From Lachnospiraceae bacterium (GTDB lineage: Bacteria > Bacillota > Clostridia > Lachnospirales > Lachnospiraceae): 64,000 nucleotides of DNA. The stretch is from contig CAJTGD010000005.1 of NCBI GenBank assembly GCA_910575475.1, positions 124,001 through 188,000 on the forward strand, read 5' to 3'. The position numbers and the translations under genes were made by a program. Position 1 is the stretch's first letter. The number at the start of each line of letters is the position of its first letter. Below the pieces are notes generated by a model that saw only the letters and a list, made by a program, of their open reading frames with translations, had not been told where the DNA came from and did not search any database. Shown here one piece after another: positions 54,066 to 62,409 of this stretch.

Positions 54066-55445
54066 ATGAATGAAAAAACATATTTGAAATGGTATAACAA
54101 ATTGGGCTACAGTGTCGGTGATTTTGCGGCATGCTGCGTCAGTGCGATCGTGGCAAATATGATCCTGGTCTACATGACAGACTATGTGGGACTGAATGCG
54201 GGGATCATAGGTACATTGATCCTTATCGCAAAGTCTCTGGACGGAGTCACAGACGTGATCTTCGGCGGGATCATCAACCGGACAAAAACGAAAATGGGAA
54301 AAGCAAGGCCGTGGCAGTTATTTGCCTATATCGGCTGTGCGGTCTGCCTGGTCGCGCTGTTTTCCGTACCCCAGGGATTGGGCGAAGGCGGAAAATATGT
54401 ATACTTCTTTATCGTATACCTTATGATCAATTCCATTTTCTACACGGCATCCTATATTGCATATTGTACGCTGACTTCGCTCATTACGAAAAATGCCAAT
54501 GAACGCGTCCAGGTCAATTCCATGCGTTCCATCATGGGCAATATTTCTACTTTGATCTTCAACAGTGTGACTCTTGGACTGGTTACATATTTTGGCGGAG
54601 ATCTGGCAGCATGGCGGACAGCAGCGCTGATCTATGCGGCAATCGGACTGGTGCTGAATGCAATCGCCGTATTTTCCGTAAAAGAGCTGCCAGAGAGTGA
54701 ATTGTGCGATCTGGAACAGAAAGAGGACGGACCGCAGGAGGAAAATAAGCTCTCCTTCTGGAGCTCCCTGAAGCTGCTGATCACAGATAAATATTTCCTG
54801 GGGTCCATGGGGCTACTACTGTTAGTCTACATCATCTGCACCATGCATATTACCGGCGGGGTTTACTATTCACTCTACATTATTGGGGACTACGGGTTCT
54901 ATACCACGATCAATCTCTGCAATTCCATGCCTACGATCATCGGGCTTTGCATTGCGCCGATGCTGGTCGGAAAGCTGGGGATGTACAAATTTAATATTGC
55001 CGGATTTTTGGTAGGGATCGTGGGACGTATCATTATCTCCATCGGAAGCGCAAGTGTGAACTTAAGCCTTCTGACAGTCGGGATGGTGGTCTCTTCTCTT
55101 GGGATCTGTACGGTTACCGCAACGATCGTGCCTATGATCGCAACCGCGGCAGAGATCACTTACCTGAAAAGGGGAGTCCGTCTCGACGGTCTGTATTATT
55201 CCGGTTCTTCCATTGGAGTAAAGGTTGGTTCCGGGCTTGGATCCGCACTGTGCGGCATGCTGTTGAATGTGGGCGGCTATGTAGCCAATGCACCGGAGCA
55301 GACGGCGGGAACGATCAGTATGATGAAAGTCCTCTTTGCACATGGGCCGTTGGTAATCGCAATTGCCATGTTCCTGATTCTGCTGATGATGAACGTAGAG
55401 AAAATCTATGCGCAGGAACGTGAAAAACAAGGGTTGAAAGCATAA
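54066..55445 (+). CDS. GPH-family glycoside/pentoside/hexuronide:cation symporter
   Basis: This 459-residue transporter has about 12 membrane segments. The N-terminus KLGYSVGDFAACCVSAIVANMILVYMTDYVGLNAGIIGTLILIAKSLDGVTDVIFGGIINRTKTKMGKARPW is the GPH signature region (cation-binding Asp and the D-R-T-K-x-x-G-K-x-R-P loop). Relatives import xylosides, melibiose or glucuronides with Na+ or H+. AAGGAGG precedes the start. It is probably the oligosaccharide entry port for the following glycosidases, which have no signal peptides. Confidence 0.93.
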   Translation: MNEKTYLKWYNKLGYSVGDFAACCVSAIVANMILVYMTDYVGLNAGIIGTLILIAKSLDGVTDVIFGGIINRTKTKMGKARPWQLFAYIGCAVCLVALFSVPQGLGEGGKYVYFFIVYLMINSIFYTASYIAYCTLTSLITKNANERVQVNSMRSIMGNISTLIFNSVTLGLVTYFGGDLAAWRTAALIYAAIGLVLNAIAVFSVKELPESELCDLEQKEDGPQEENKLSFWSSLKLLITDKYFLGSMGLLLLVYIICTMHITGGVYYSLYIIGDYGFYTTINLCNSMPTIIGLCIAPMLVGKLGMYKFNIAGFLVGIVGRIIISIGSASVNLSLLTVGMVVSSLGICTVTATIVPMIATAAEITYLKRGVRLDGLYYSGSSIGVKVGSGLGSALCGMLLNVGGYVANAPEQTAGTISMMKVLFAHGPLVIAIAMFLILLMMNVEKIYAQEREKQGLKA

Positions 55446-55469
55446 TAGATTATTGTAAATGGAAAGTAT

Positions 55470-55504
55470 CGGGACGGAAGGTCTGAAAAGGATTTTCCGT
55501 TCCG
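55470..55504 (+). terminator. Hairpin between the GPH symporter and the DUF5605 glycosidase
   Basis: CGGGACGGAA pairs with TTCCGTTCCG (one G-T wobble) in the 134-base gap. No T run follows, so it may be a processing or partial-termination site within the operon rather than a full terminator. Confidence 0.45.
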
Positions 55505-55579
55505 AATTGCAGATACGGGAAAACAAAGATCTAAGGTGATATGTATTTCCAAGTTTTATGTTAAGTTACGGAGGAAAAA

Positions 55580-57136
55580 ATGAGACAATTTGAAACGTTT
55601 GAACTGGAATTTCAGAGTACGGCGCCGCAGGGATCACAATCTATTATTGATCTGAAAACCACCTTTACCATGGATGGGGCTGAAAAAGAAATCAAAGGCT
55701 TCTATGCCGGAAACAATATCTATAAGGTACGGTATTATCCGCAGAAATCCGGGAAGTGTACCTGGAGAACAAGCAGCGGCATTTCCCTGACGGGTCCGTT
55801 AGAAGGGGAAGAGGAATGCCTTCCCGCCCTTGACGGAATGCATGGCATGGTGCAGGCTGACGGGATCCACTTCCGGCATGAGGATGGTACACGCTATCTG
55901 TCCGTGGGGACAACGGTCTATGCACTCATTCATCAGGAGAAGGAGTTAATTGAGGAAACAATGGAGAGTCTGAAAAAAGCTCCCTTCAATAAAGTCAGGC
56001 TATGTGTATTTCCAAAGGATTATGATTTTAACCATAATGATCCGGAATATTATGCATTTGAAAAAACAAACGGAACGTGGGATGTGGACCGCCCCTGCTT
56101 TTTATTTTGGGACAGACTGGAGCAGAGGATTCTGGAGCTGCAGGAAATGGGGATCCAGGTAGATCTGATCCTGTTCCATCCTTATGATAAATGGGGATTT
56201 TCCAGATTTTCAAAAGAAGAATGCCTGGTCTATCTCGGATACGTTGTACGGAGGCTGTCTGCGTTCCCGAATATCTGGTGGAGTATGGCAAATGAATATG
56301 ATTTGATGGAGTATTTCGAAAAAGAATGGTGGTATGAATTTTCTGATTTCCTGCATACGGAAGACCTATACGGACATCTGCTGAGTAATCACAATTGCCT
56401 GAAATACTGGGACTTTTCAGAACCCAATACCACCCATTGCAGTATCCAGTATGCAGGGATGATCCAGACCCCGGATCTGCAGAAGGAATATGGAAAACCG
56501 GTCATATTTGATGAATGCGGCTATGAAGGAAATCTTCCGAACGCATGGGGAAATCTGACGGCCTTCGACCTGCTGGATCACTTTTGGACGGCGTTTGCCT
56601 TTGGCGGGTATTGCACACATGGAGAAACGATCTGGAATAAAGACGAGGTACTCTGGTGGTCAAAAGGAGGAGTCCTTTCTGGAAAGTGTCCTGAACGGAT
56701 CGGATTTTTGCGTTCTGTTCTGGAAGAGCTTCCGGGAGATCTGGATCCCTTTGAGAGCCAATTTGACCGGGAACGTCTGCTCAAAGCCATGAAGGATCCT
56801 GAACAGGCGAAAAGAATTCCTTATGTCATAAGATCTATTGCCCGGATGGATGATGAGCCATTTCAATGCTTTATGAATGGAAACCGTGAAATTTTCAGCC
56901 ATTGCGGCGATAAAGTCTATCTGCGGTATTGGGGAAGGCATTGCCCCTTATGGAGCGATATGATTCTTCCGGAGGAGCACTCGTATTCTGTGGAGGTGAT
57001 CGATATATGGGAGATGACCAGAGAAACCGTTCTGACGGGTGTCAGCGGGGCGGTACGTGTTCCAATGCCCGGGAAAGAGGGGATTGTCGTTCTGGCGAAA
57101 GTTTTGGAATCATGGTGTGGAGATTATAGAAAATGA
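55580..57136 (+). CDS. DUF5060/DUF4038/DUF5605 glycoside hydrolase
   Basis: This 518-residue intracellular enzyme has an N-terminal DUF5060-type beta domain (about 1-85: FYAGNNIYKVRYYPQKSGKCTWRTSSG), a TIM-barrel catalytic domain (about 90-400) and a DUF5605-like C-terminal beta domain. Clan GH-A style catalytic acids are visible: Glu239 in WWSMANEYDL as acid/base and Glu312 in VIFDECGYEG as nucleophile. Characterised relatives with DUF4038 include apiosidase-like and xylan-related enzymes; the exact bond is unknown. GGAGGAAAA precedes the start. The stop overlaps the GH2 start (ATGA), so the two are coupled. Confidence 0.82.
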   Translation: MRQFETFELEFQSTAPQGSQSIIDLKTTFTMDGAEKEIKGFYAGNNIYKVRYYPQKSGKCTWRTSSGISLTGPLEGEEECLPALDGMHGMVQADGIHFRHEDGTRYLSVGTTVYALIHQEKELIEETMESLKKAPFNKVRLCVFPKDYDFNHNDPEYYAFEKTNGTWDVDRPCFLFWDRLEQRILELQEMGIQVDLILFHPYDKWGFSRFSKEECLVYLGYVVRRLSAFPNIWWSMANEYDLMEYFEKEWWYEFSDFLHTEDLYGHLLSNHNCLKYWDFSEPNTTHCSIQYAGMIQTPDLQKEYGKPVIFDECGYEGNLPNAWGNLTAFDLLDHFWTAFAFGGYCTHGETIWNKDEVLWWSKGGVLSGKCPERIGFLRSVLEELPGDLDPFESQFDRERLLKAMKDPEQAKRIPYVIRSIARMDDEPFQCFMNGNREIFSHCGDKVYLRYWGRHCPLWSDMILPEEHSYSVEVIDIWEMTRETVLTGVSGAVRVPMPGKEGIVVLAKVLESWCGDYRK

Positions 57137-59598
57137 AAAAAATCTGCTTTAATGAAAACTGGGAATACCGGGAGGGATGTCCGGGAATGAAGGAAAGCTC
57201 TGAGACGGGATGGAAGAGCGTTACGCTGCCGCATGATGCCTGTATCGGGCTACCAAGGCGTCCTGATGCGGAAAGCGGCGGGGCAAAGGGTTATTTTCCA
57301 AACGGGGCATTTATTTACAGAAAACGGTTTCTTACACCGAAAGATTATGACGGTAAATGTGTGTCCTTTTTCTTTGAGGGTGCCTATCATCATGCCAGGA
57401 TCTGGATAAATGGAATATATGCCGGTCAGTCCCGAAACGGTTATATGGAATTCTGTATACCTGCTGCGCACCTGTTGAAATACGGAGAACACAATGAGAT
57501 ACAGACTGCCCTCTCTACAGGAAGGGATTCACGATGGTATTCCGGAGCGGGACTCTATCGAAGCGTATATATGCTCATTGGCAGTCCATTGCATATCCCA
57601 TATGACGGAGTTAGGATCACTACATGCTCTGCGGACAGCCAGATCGCGGCGCTGGAGCTGAAGGTCACATTGAAAAACCAGGAATACCGCAGTCATACGG
57701 TACAGCTTATAACAGAGATTACAGATATGTACGGAAATTTGGCAGCAAAAGATGAACGGGTCATGACCATTTGTGGGAATACATCAGAACAGATCCTTCC
57801 CCGGATCTATGTGAAGGAGCCGCAGCTCTGGGACTGTGAGCATCCCGCGCTGTATCAATGCAGAGTCCGGGTTATGGAGGAGGGAGAGGAGGTAGACCGG
57901 CATTCGGAGACTTTCGGGATCCGGAGGCTGGAGCTGGATCCGATCCATGGCCTGCGGATCAACGGAAAGACTGTGAAGCTCTACGGCGGATGCATCCATC
58001 ACGATACCGGGATTACCGGAGGAGCAGAAAACCGCAGTGCAGCCATCCGCCGCATCAGGCGGCTGAAGTCTGCTGGCTACAATGCCGTCCGGAGTGCCCA
58101 TCATCCCATGAGCAGAACGCTTTTGGAGGCATGTGACCATGAGGGAATGCTGGTGATGGATGAATTATGTGATATGTGGAATGAACCCAAATTATCCAAT
58201 GATTTTTCGGCAGATTTTGAATATTGCTATGAGGAATGGGTGGAAACAATGGTTGCAAAAGATTACAATCATCCATCGGTCATTTTATATTCCATTGGAA
58301 ATGAAATACCGGAGAGCGGAAAGCCGTCCGGCGGGATCTGGGCAAGAAGGCTGTCGGCACTCACTAAGAAGCTGGATTCCAGCCGGTTTACCACATCCGC
58401 AGTCAATGCGCTGATTGGTAATATCGATGAAATCGTCAGCAAATATATAGAGGAAGAGGAGCGGGAAGCTGCTGCCAGAGATATCAACAACCTTATGACA
58501 AAGCTGGGATGTGATATGCGCGACATCCACTGCCTGGATGTGGTAGTCGAGAATACGAGAGAGACGATGGAGGCAACGGATATAGCAGGATATAACTATG
58601 CGGAAAGACGTTATGTGCGGGATACGCAACGATTTACGAATCGGATCTGTCTGGGGACAGAAGCTGTGCCGCAGATTCTGGCGGAAAATTGGGAGATGGT
58701 CAGCAGGTACCCCAATGTTCTGGGTGACTTTAGCTGGACTGCATGGGATTATCTGGGGGAAGCCGGAGTCGGAAAGAATCTCTATACAGAAAATAAGGGG
58801 GAGGGATTTGGAGCAGGATATCCATATTATCTTGCGAATTGCGGGGATTTTGATATCATTGGAGAGAGAAGGACGCAGAGTTTCTACCGAGAGGTCGTGA
58901 TCGGGAGACGAAAAACACCTTATATTGCGGTGATTAATCCCTATCATTATGGAGAAACACCGATCAAGGCACTCTGGAGCTGGTCCGATTCGATCCCATC
59001 CTGGAATTGGGAAGGCTGTGAGGGAAGGCCGGTACAGATTGAGGTCTATTCGGACGCAGAGGAAGTGGAATTATTCGTAAATGGTACGAGCTTTGGACGG
59101 AAGACGGTATGCCGCCGCAATGGGGAAAACAGCTTTGCATACTGTACGGTTTTTGAAGCCGTTTATCAACCGGGGACGGTGGAAGCAGCGGCATACACCA
59201 ATGGACTGGAAACTGGACGCTGTGCGATTGAGACGGCTGAAGCAAAACTCCATTTGGAAGCAAGTACCGATCAGGATCGCGTGTTTGCAGATACCATGGA
59301 AATGGTGTATATCCTCATTGAGCTGAAGGATCAAAAGGGCCGAGTTCACAGGAACGATGACCGAAGAGTGACCGTTGAGATATCAGGAAACGGTATTTTA
59401 CAGGGACTTGGGAGCTGCGATCCGGTGAGCGAAGAACGCTTTACGGACAGCAGCTTTCTGACATATCACGGGCAGCTGCTGGCAGCAGTTCGCCCGGTCA
59501 GTGCGGGAAAGATTGAGATTCTGATCCAATCGGAAGGGCTGGAGGATGTACACATGACACTATTTGCGGAGGAATACAAGGATGATGAGACAATATGA
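57133..59598 (+). CDS. Glycoside hydrolase family 2 protein (beta-galactosidase/glucuronidase-like)
   Basis: This 821-residue enzyme has the GH2 layout: sugar-binding domain (about 1-150; WKSVTLPHDACIGLP, FEGAYHHARIWINGIYAGQSRNGYMEFC), an Ig-like domain (about 165-270), the catalytic barrel (about 275-600) and C-terminal DUF4982/Ig-like domains. The acid/base Glu391 (YSIGNEIPE) and nucleophile Glu510 (CLGTEAVPQ) are present. It has no signal peptide. GH2 members of this length cleave beta-galactosides, beta-glucuronides or arabinosides; context here (GH43, GH120, esterase) suggests a side chain of xylan or a pectic glycan. Coupled to the upstream DUF5605 gene. Confidence 0.9.
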   Translation: MKKICFNENWEYREGCPGMKESSETGWKSVTLPHDACIGLPRRPDAESGGAKGYFPNGAFIYRKRFLTPKDYDGKCVSFFFEGAYHHARIWINGIYAGQSRNGYMEFCIPAAHLLKYGEHNEIQTALSTGRDSRWYSGAGLYRSVYMLIGSPLHIPYDGVRITTCSADSQIAALELKVTLKNQEYRSHTVQLITEITDMYGNLAAKDERVMTICGNTSEQILPRIYVKEPQLWDCEHPALYQCRVRVMEEGEEVDRHSETFGIRRLELDPIHGLRINGKTVKLYGGCIHHDTGITGGAENRSAAIRRIRRLKSAGYNAVRSAHHPMSRTLLEACDHEGMLVMDELCDMWNEPKLSNDFSADFEYCYEEWVETMVAKDYNHPSVILYSIGNEIPESGKPSGGIWARRLSALTKKLDSSRFTTSAVNALIGNIDEIVSKYIEEEEREAAARDINNLMTKLGCDMRDIHCLDVVVENTRETMEATDIAGYNYAERRYVRDTQRFTNRICLGTEAVPQILAENWEMVSRYPNVLGDFSWTAWDYLGEAGVGKNLYTENKGEGFGAGYPYYLANCGDFDIIGERRTQSFYREVVIGRRKTPYIAVINPYHYGETPIKALWSWSDSIPSWNWEGCEGRPVQIEVYSDAEEVELFVNGTSFGRKTVCRRNGENSFAYCTVFEAVYQPGTVEAAAYTNGLETGRCAIETAEAKLHLEASTDQDRVFADTMEMVYILIELKDQKGRVHRNDDRRVTVEISGNGILQGLGSCDPVSEERFTDSSFLTYHGQLLAAVRPVSAGKIEILIQSEGLEDVHMTLFAEEYKDDETI

Positions 59599-59642
59599 AA
59601 TGAAAGATGCATCTCACAGGCTGATCCAAAAGGAGGTTATAT

Positions 59643-61280
59643 ATGGAGCATTGTATTAAAAATCCGATTTTGGCAGGTTCTTATCCATCTCCGTCTATCG
59701 TACGTGTGGAGGACGATTTTTATCTGGTATGCGCCAGCTATTCCTATTTTCCGGGGATCCCCATTTTCCACAGCAGGGATCTGGCGCACTGGGAGCAGAT
59801 CGGACATGTGCTGGACCGGAAGGAGCAGCTTCCTTTGAATGCGGAAATGATGTCTCACGGAATCTGGGCGCCCACGATCCGGTATCATGACGGTCTCTTT
59901 TATGTATCCACGACAAATGTAGACCACGGATTTAATTTTATCGTAACTGCGGCAGATCCGGCAGGCCCCTGGTCCAACCCGTATTGGATCCGGGGAACCT
60001 ATGGGATTGACCCGTCTCTGTTCTTTGATGAGGACGGAAAAGTATATTATCTTACCACAGGGAGTTCCCCGGAATATAGAAATCAGAACATCTATCTCTC
60101 CGAATTTGATATTAGGCATTTTCAGCTCATTGGCCTGCGCACCGCAATCTGGAACGGAGCCATGAAGGATGTCTGGACACCGGAAGCGCCGCATCTGTAT
60201 AAAAAGGATGACTGGTATTATCTGATCACTGCAGAAGGGGGAACGGAGCATTTTCATGCCGTATCAGTGGCAAGAAGCCGGAATATATGCGGTCCCTATG
60301 AGGGCTATGCGGGAAATCCTGTTTTAACCCACAGGCATCTGGGGATTTCCTATCCAATCACCAATGTGGGGCATGGGGATCTGGTAGAGCTAAAGGACGG
60401 AAGTTGGTATATGGCGGTGCTGGCCTCCAGACCCTATGGGGGCTATCACAAGAATATGGGGAGGGAAGCCTTTCTTGTACCGGTAAGCTGGGAGAATGGC
60501 TGGCCTCTGGTGAGTCCTGGAACCGGAAAAGTGGAGTGGTCCTATCCCGCGCCAAAGCTGCCCTGTTTCCATGTGGAATCGGAGGCAGAGCGGGATGAGT
60601 TTGAGAAGGACCGGCTAGATTTTTACTGGATTTTCCTTGGGACGCCGGAGGAAAATACCTGCAGGATCGAAGAGAGCAGACTGAAACTCAGGTTATCAAA
60701 GTTTTCTTTTAAAAAAGAGAAGTTTGATGCTTTTTTTGAAAAAATAGAACCCGCTGTACAGTCCGCGTCTTTTCTGGGAAGACGGCAGAAGCATATGGAC
60801 TTTGACATTGCCGCAAAACTGGAGTTTTCTCCAAAGGAACAGCAGACGGCCGGGATCATGCTGCTGCAGAATGATTTCCACCTGCTTGCACTGGAATGCG
60901 CACTGACGGAGGAGGGCAGCGTGATCCGGGTGGTTAAGGGGTATGCCTCCCTGGAAGGAAGTCTGACCTTTAAAGAAAATACGGACACCTACCAGCGTGA
61001 GATCCTGGGTCAGCTTATGTGGGAATCACCAGTTTCTGTTTTAAAGGTGAAGGTCCGCGGGCAGGACGCTGCATTTTATGTGAGAGATGAAGCAGGAAAA
61101 CAGACTGTAGCTGCGGAACATGTGGACTGCAGCTTCCTTGGATTTGAAACCTCGGGAGGAATGCTCGGAACCTGTGTGGGAATGTTCGCAAGCGGAAACG
61201 GCAGGGATTATGATGAATATGCGGCTTTTGACTGGTTTGAGTACAGGGGACTAGAATCAGACAAACTGATTTCTATGTGA
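59643..61280 (+). CDS. Glycoside hydrolase family 43 protein (beta-xylosidase/arabinofuranosidase-like)
   Basis: This 545-residue protein has a five-bladed propeller (about 1-310) and a C-terminal beta-sandwich (about 325-540) of the GH43_C2 type. Family marks: NPILAGSYPSPSIVRVEDDFYLV at the N-terminus, GIDPSLFFDEDGKVYYL (pKa-modulating Asp) and TPEAPHLYKKDDWYYL (general acid Glu). In most GH43 enzymes the first motif reads YPDPS, with Asp as general base; here it is YPSPS, an Asp-to-Ser change. Activity may therefore differ or be lost. AAAAGGAGG precedes the start. Its 3' end overlaps the convergent AraC gene by 24 bases. Confidence 0.88.
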   Translation: MEHCIKNPILAGSYPSPSIVRVEDDFYLVCASYSYFPGIPIFHSRDLAHWEQIGHVLDRKEQLPLNAEMMSHGIWAPTIRYHDGLFYVSTTNVDHGFNFIVTAADPAGPWSNPYWIRGTYGIDPSLFFDEDGKVYYLTTGSSPEYRNQNIYLSEFDIRHFQLIGLRTAIWNGAMKDVWTPEAPHLYKKDDWYYLITAEGGTEHFHAVSVARSRNICGPYEGYAGNPVLTHRHLGISYPITNVGHGDLVELKDGSWYMAVLASRPYGGYHKNMGREAFLVPVSWENGWPLVSPGTGKVEWSYPAPKLPCFHVESEAERDEFEKDRLDFYWIFLGTPEENTCRIEESRLKLRLSKFSFKKEKFDAFFEKIEPAVQSASFLGRRQKHMDFDIAAKLEFSPKEQQTAGIMLLQNDFHLLALECALTEEGSVIRVVKGYASLEGSLTFKENTDTYQREILGQLMWESPVSVLKVKVRGQDAAFYVRDEAGKQTVAAEHVDCSFLGFETSGGMLGTCVGMFASGNGRDYDEYAAFDWFEYRGLESDKLISM

Positions 61281-62186
61281 TGCCCGGAATTGCCCGGGCG
61301 TCATATCCACATGCTTTTTAAACAGCATATTAAAATTATTGATATCATGGATACCTACGGTATGCGCAATCTTGTTGACCGGTAGATCCGTGGTGGATAA
61401 TAAAGACTTTGCCTTTTGTATCCGCAGCTGGATCAGATATTCACGGGGAGAAAATCCAATATGTTTTTTAAATTCCCTGGATAAATGATATTTACTGACA
61501 CCTGAAAACTCCGACAGAAAATCCAGCGTCAAATCCGTTTCAAAATGCTTTTCCATATATTTTTTGGTCAGCAGAATATTCTCCGGTGTTGTTGTATACT
61601 TCCTGCTTTGCTCATAAGAGGTCTGCAGGAGCGCTGTCAGCATCTGTGTGATGCAATCCGAAACCATCCAGTCCAGATGCGGCTGCGCAGAATTGTATAA
61701 TGCCAGCAGCTGCTCCAGTGATTTCTGATACGTTCCGTTAGGAGATGACGTAAAAACAGGAGAGCCATTTTTACAGTATTCCTTGTAGCATTCCTTCATC
61801 TGCCGTCCGTTGATGTAAAGGATGCTGTATTTCCAGAACATGTCAGCTACATAGGAATAAGGCAGGGAGCAATCCAGGAAAATCCCCTTGCCTTTCGTTA
61901 AGGTATAGTTTTTGCCCAGATAATCAACAGTGCCTTCCCCTTCATAGGTATACAGGATCATATAGGTATCCTGCCTGGAATTCCGCATTGTAAATGCACC
62001 CGGATTCCAATGTACAAGGAAAAAGTCTTCCATATAATATAGATTTTCCAGTGCGTATTTTGTGCTGGGCGGCTTGATAAATGTAACGGAGGAACCGGGG
62101 GACAGAAAATTCTCATCATCAGCATAGACGGCCTGTTTACTGATGTCATATGTGGAACAGATGGAAAAAGGGATCTTATGAAACAT
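61257..62186 (-). CDS. AraC-family transcriptional regulator with cupin-like sensor
   Basis: This 309-residue regulator has an N-terminal AraC ligand-binding domain (about 30-170; YMILYTYEGEGTVDYLGKNYTLTKGKGIFLDCSLPYSY) and a C-terminal pair of helix-turn-helix motifs (LTLDFLSEFSGVSKYHLSREFKKHIGFSPREYLIQLRI and LPVNKIAHTVGIHDINNFNMLFKKHVDMTPGQFRASH). AGGAGAGG lies upstream of the start on the minus strand. It is divergent from the GH120-like gene and convergent with GH43. It probably activates these glycosidase genes in response to a sugar; its promoter block is shared with the PocR-AraC gene 14 kb away. Confidence 0.92.
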   Translation of the reverse strand: MFHKIPFSICSTYDISKQAVYADDENFLSPGSSVTFIKPPSTKYALENLYYMEDFFLVHWNPGAFTMRNSRQDTYMILYTYEGEGTVDYLGKNYTLTKGKGIFLDCSLPYSYVADMFWKYSILYINGRQMKECYKEYCKNGSPVFTSSPNGTYQKSLEQLLALYNSAQPHLDWMVSDCITQMLTALLQTSYEQSRKYTTTPENILLTKKYMEKHFETDLTLDFLSEFSGVSKYHLSREFKKHIGFSPREYLIQLRIQKAKSLLSTTDLPVNKIAHTVGIHDINNFNMLFKKHVDMTPGQFRASHRNQFV

Positions 62187-62274
62187 GCTGCAGCCTCTCC
62201 TGTTCTTAAAGTGCTGAGGCTTGTGTCAAAAAGCCAACACTCCAGTTGGTTTGCTTTGAATCTCAATATACGAA

Positions 62275-62328
62275 ATTATACCATATACTGCGGACAAATT
62301 CAAAGTAAAAAGGACGGTTTTCTATATA
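62275..62328. promoter_or_regulatory. Shared AraC-associated promoter block, copy 2
   Basis: The 26 bases at 62290-62315 equal 47827-47852 without mismatch. On the minus strand TTGAAT (plus 62298-62303) and TATAAT (plus 62275-62280), 17 bases apart, form the promoter of the AraC gene. TCTATATATTT follows 6 bases past the block on the plus side, at the same offset as in copy 1, before the GH120-like gene (start 62410). Confidence 0.75.
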
Positions 62329-62409
62329 TTTCCCATTCAAAAAGAGATATTCTTGAAATAAGCAAGGGAGGAATGCTATGGCATCTTATAGAAAGCGGAG
62401 GTTAAAATC

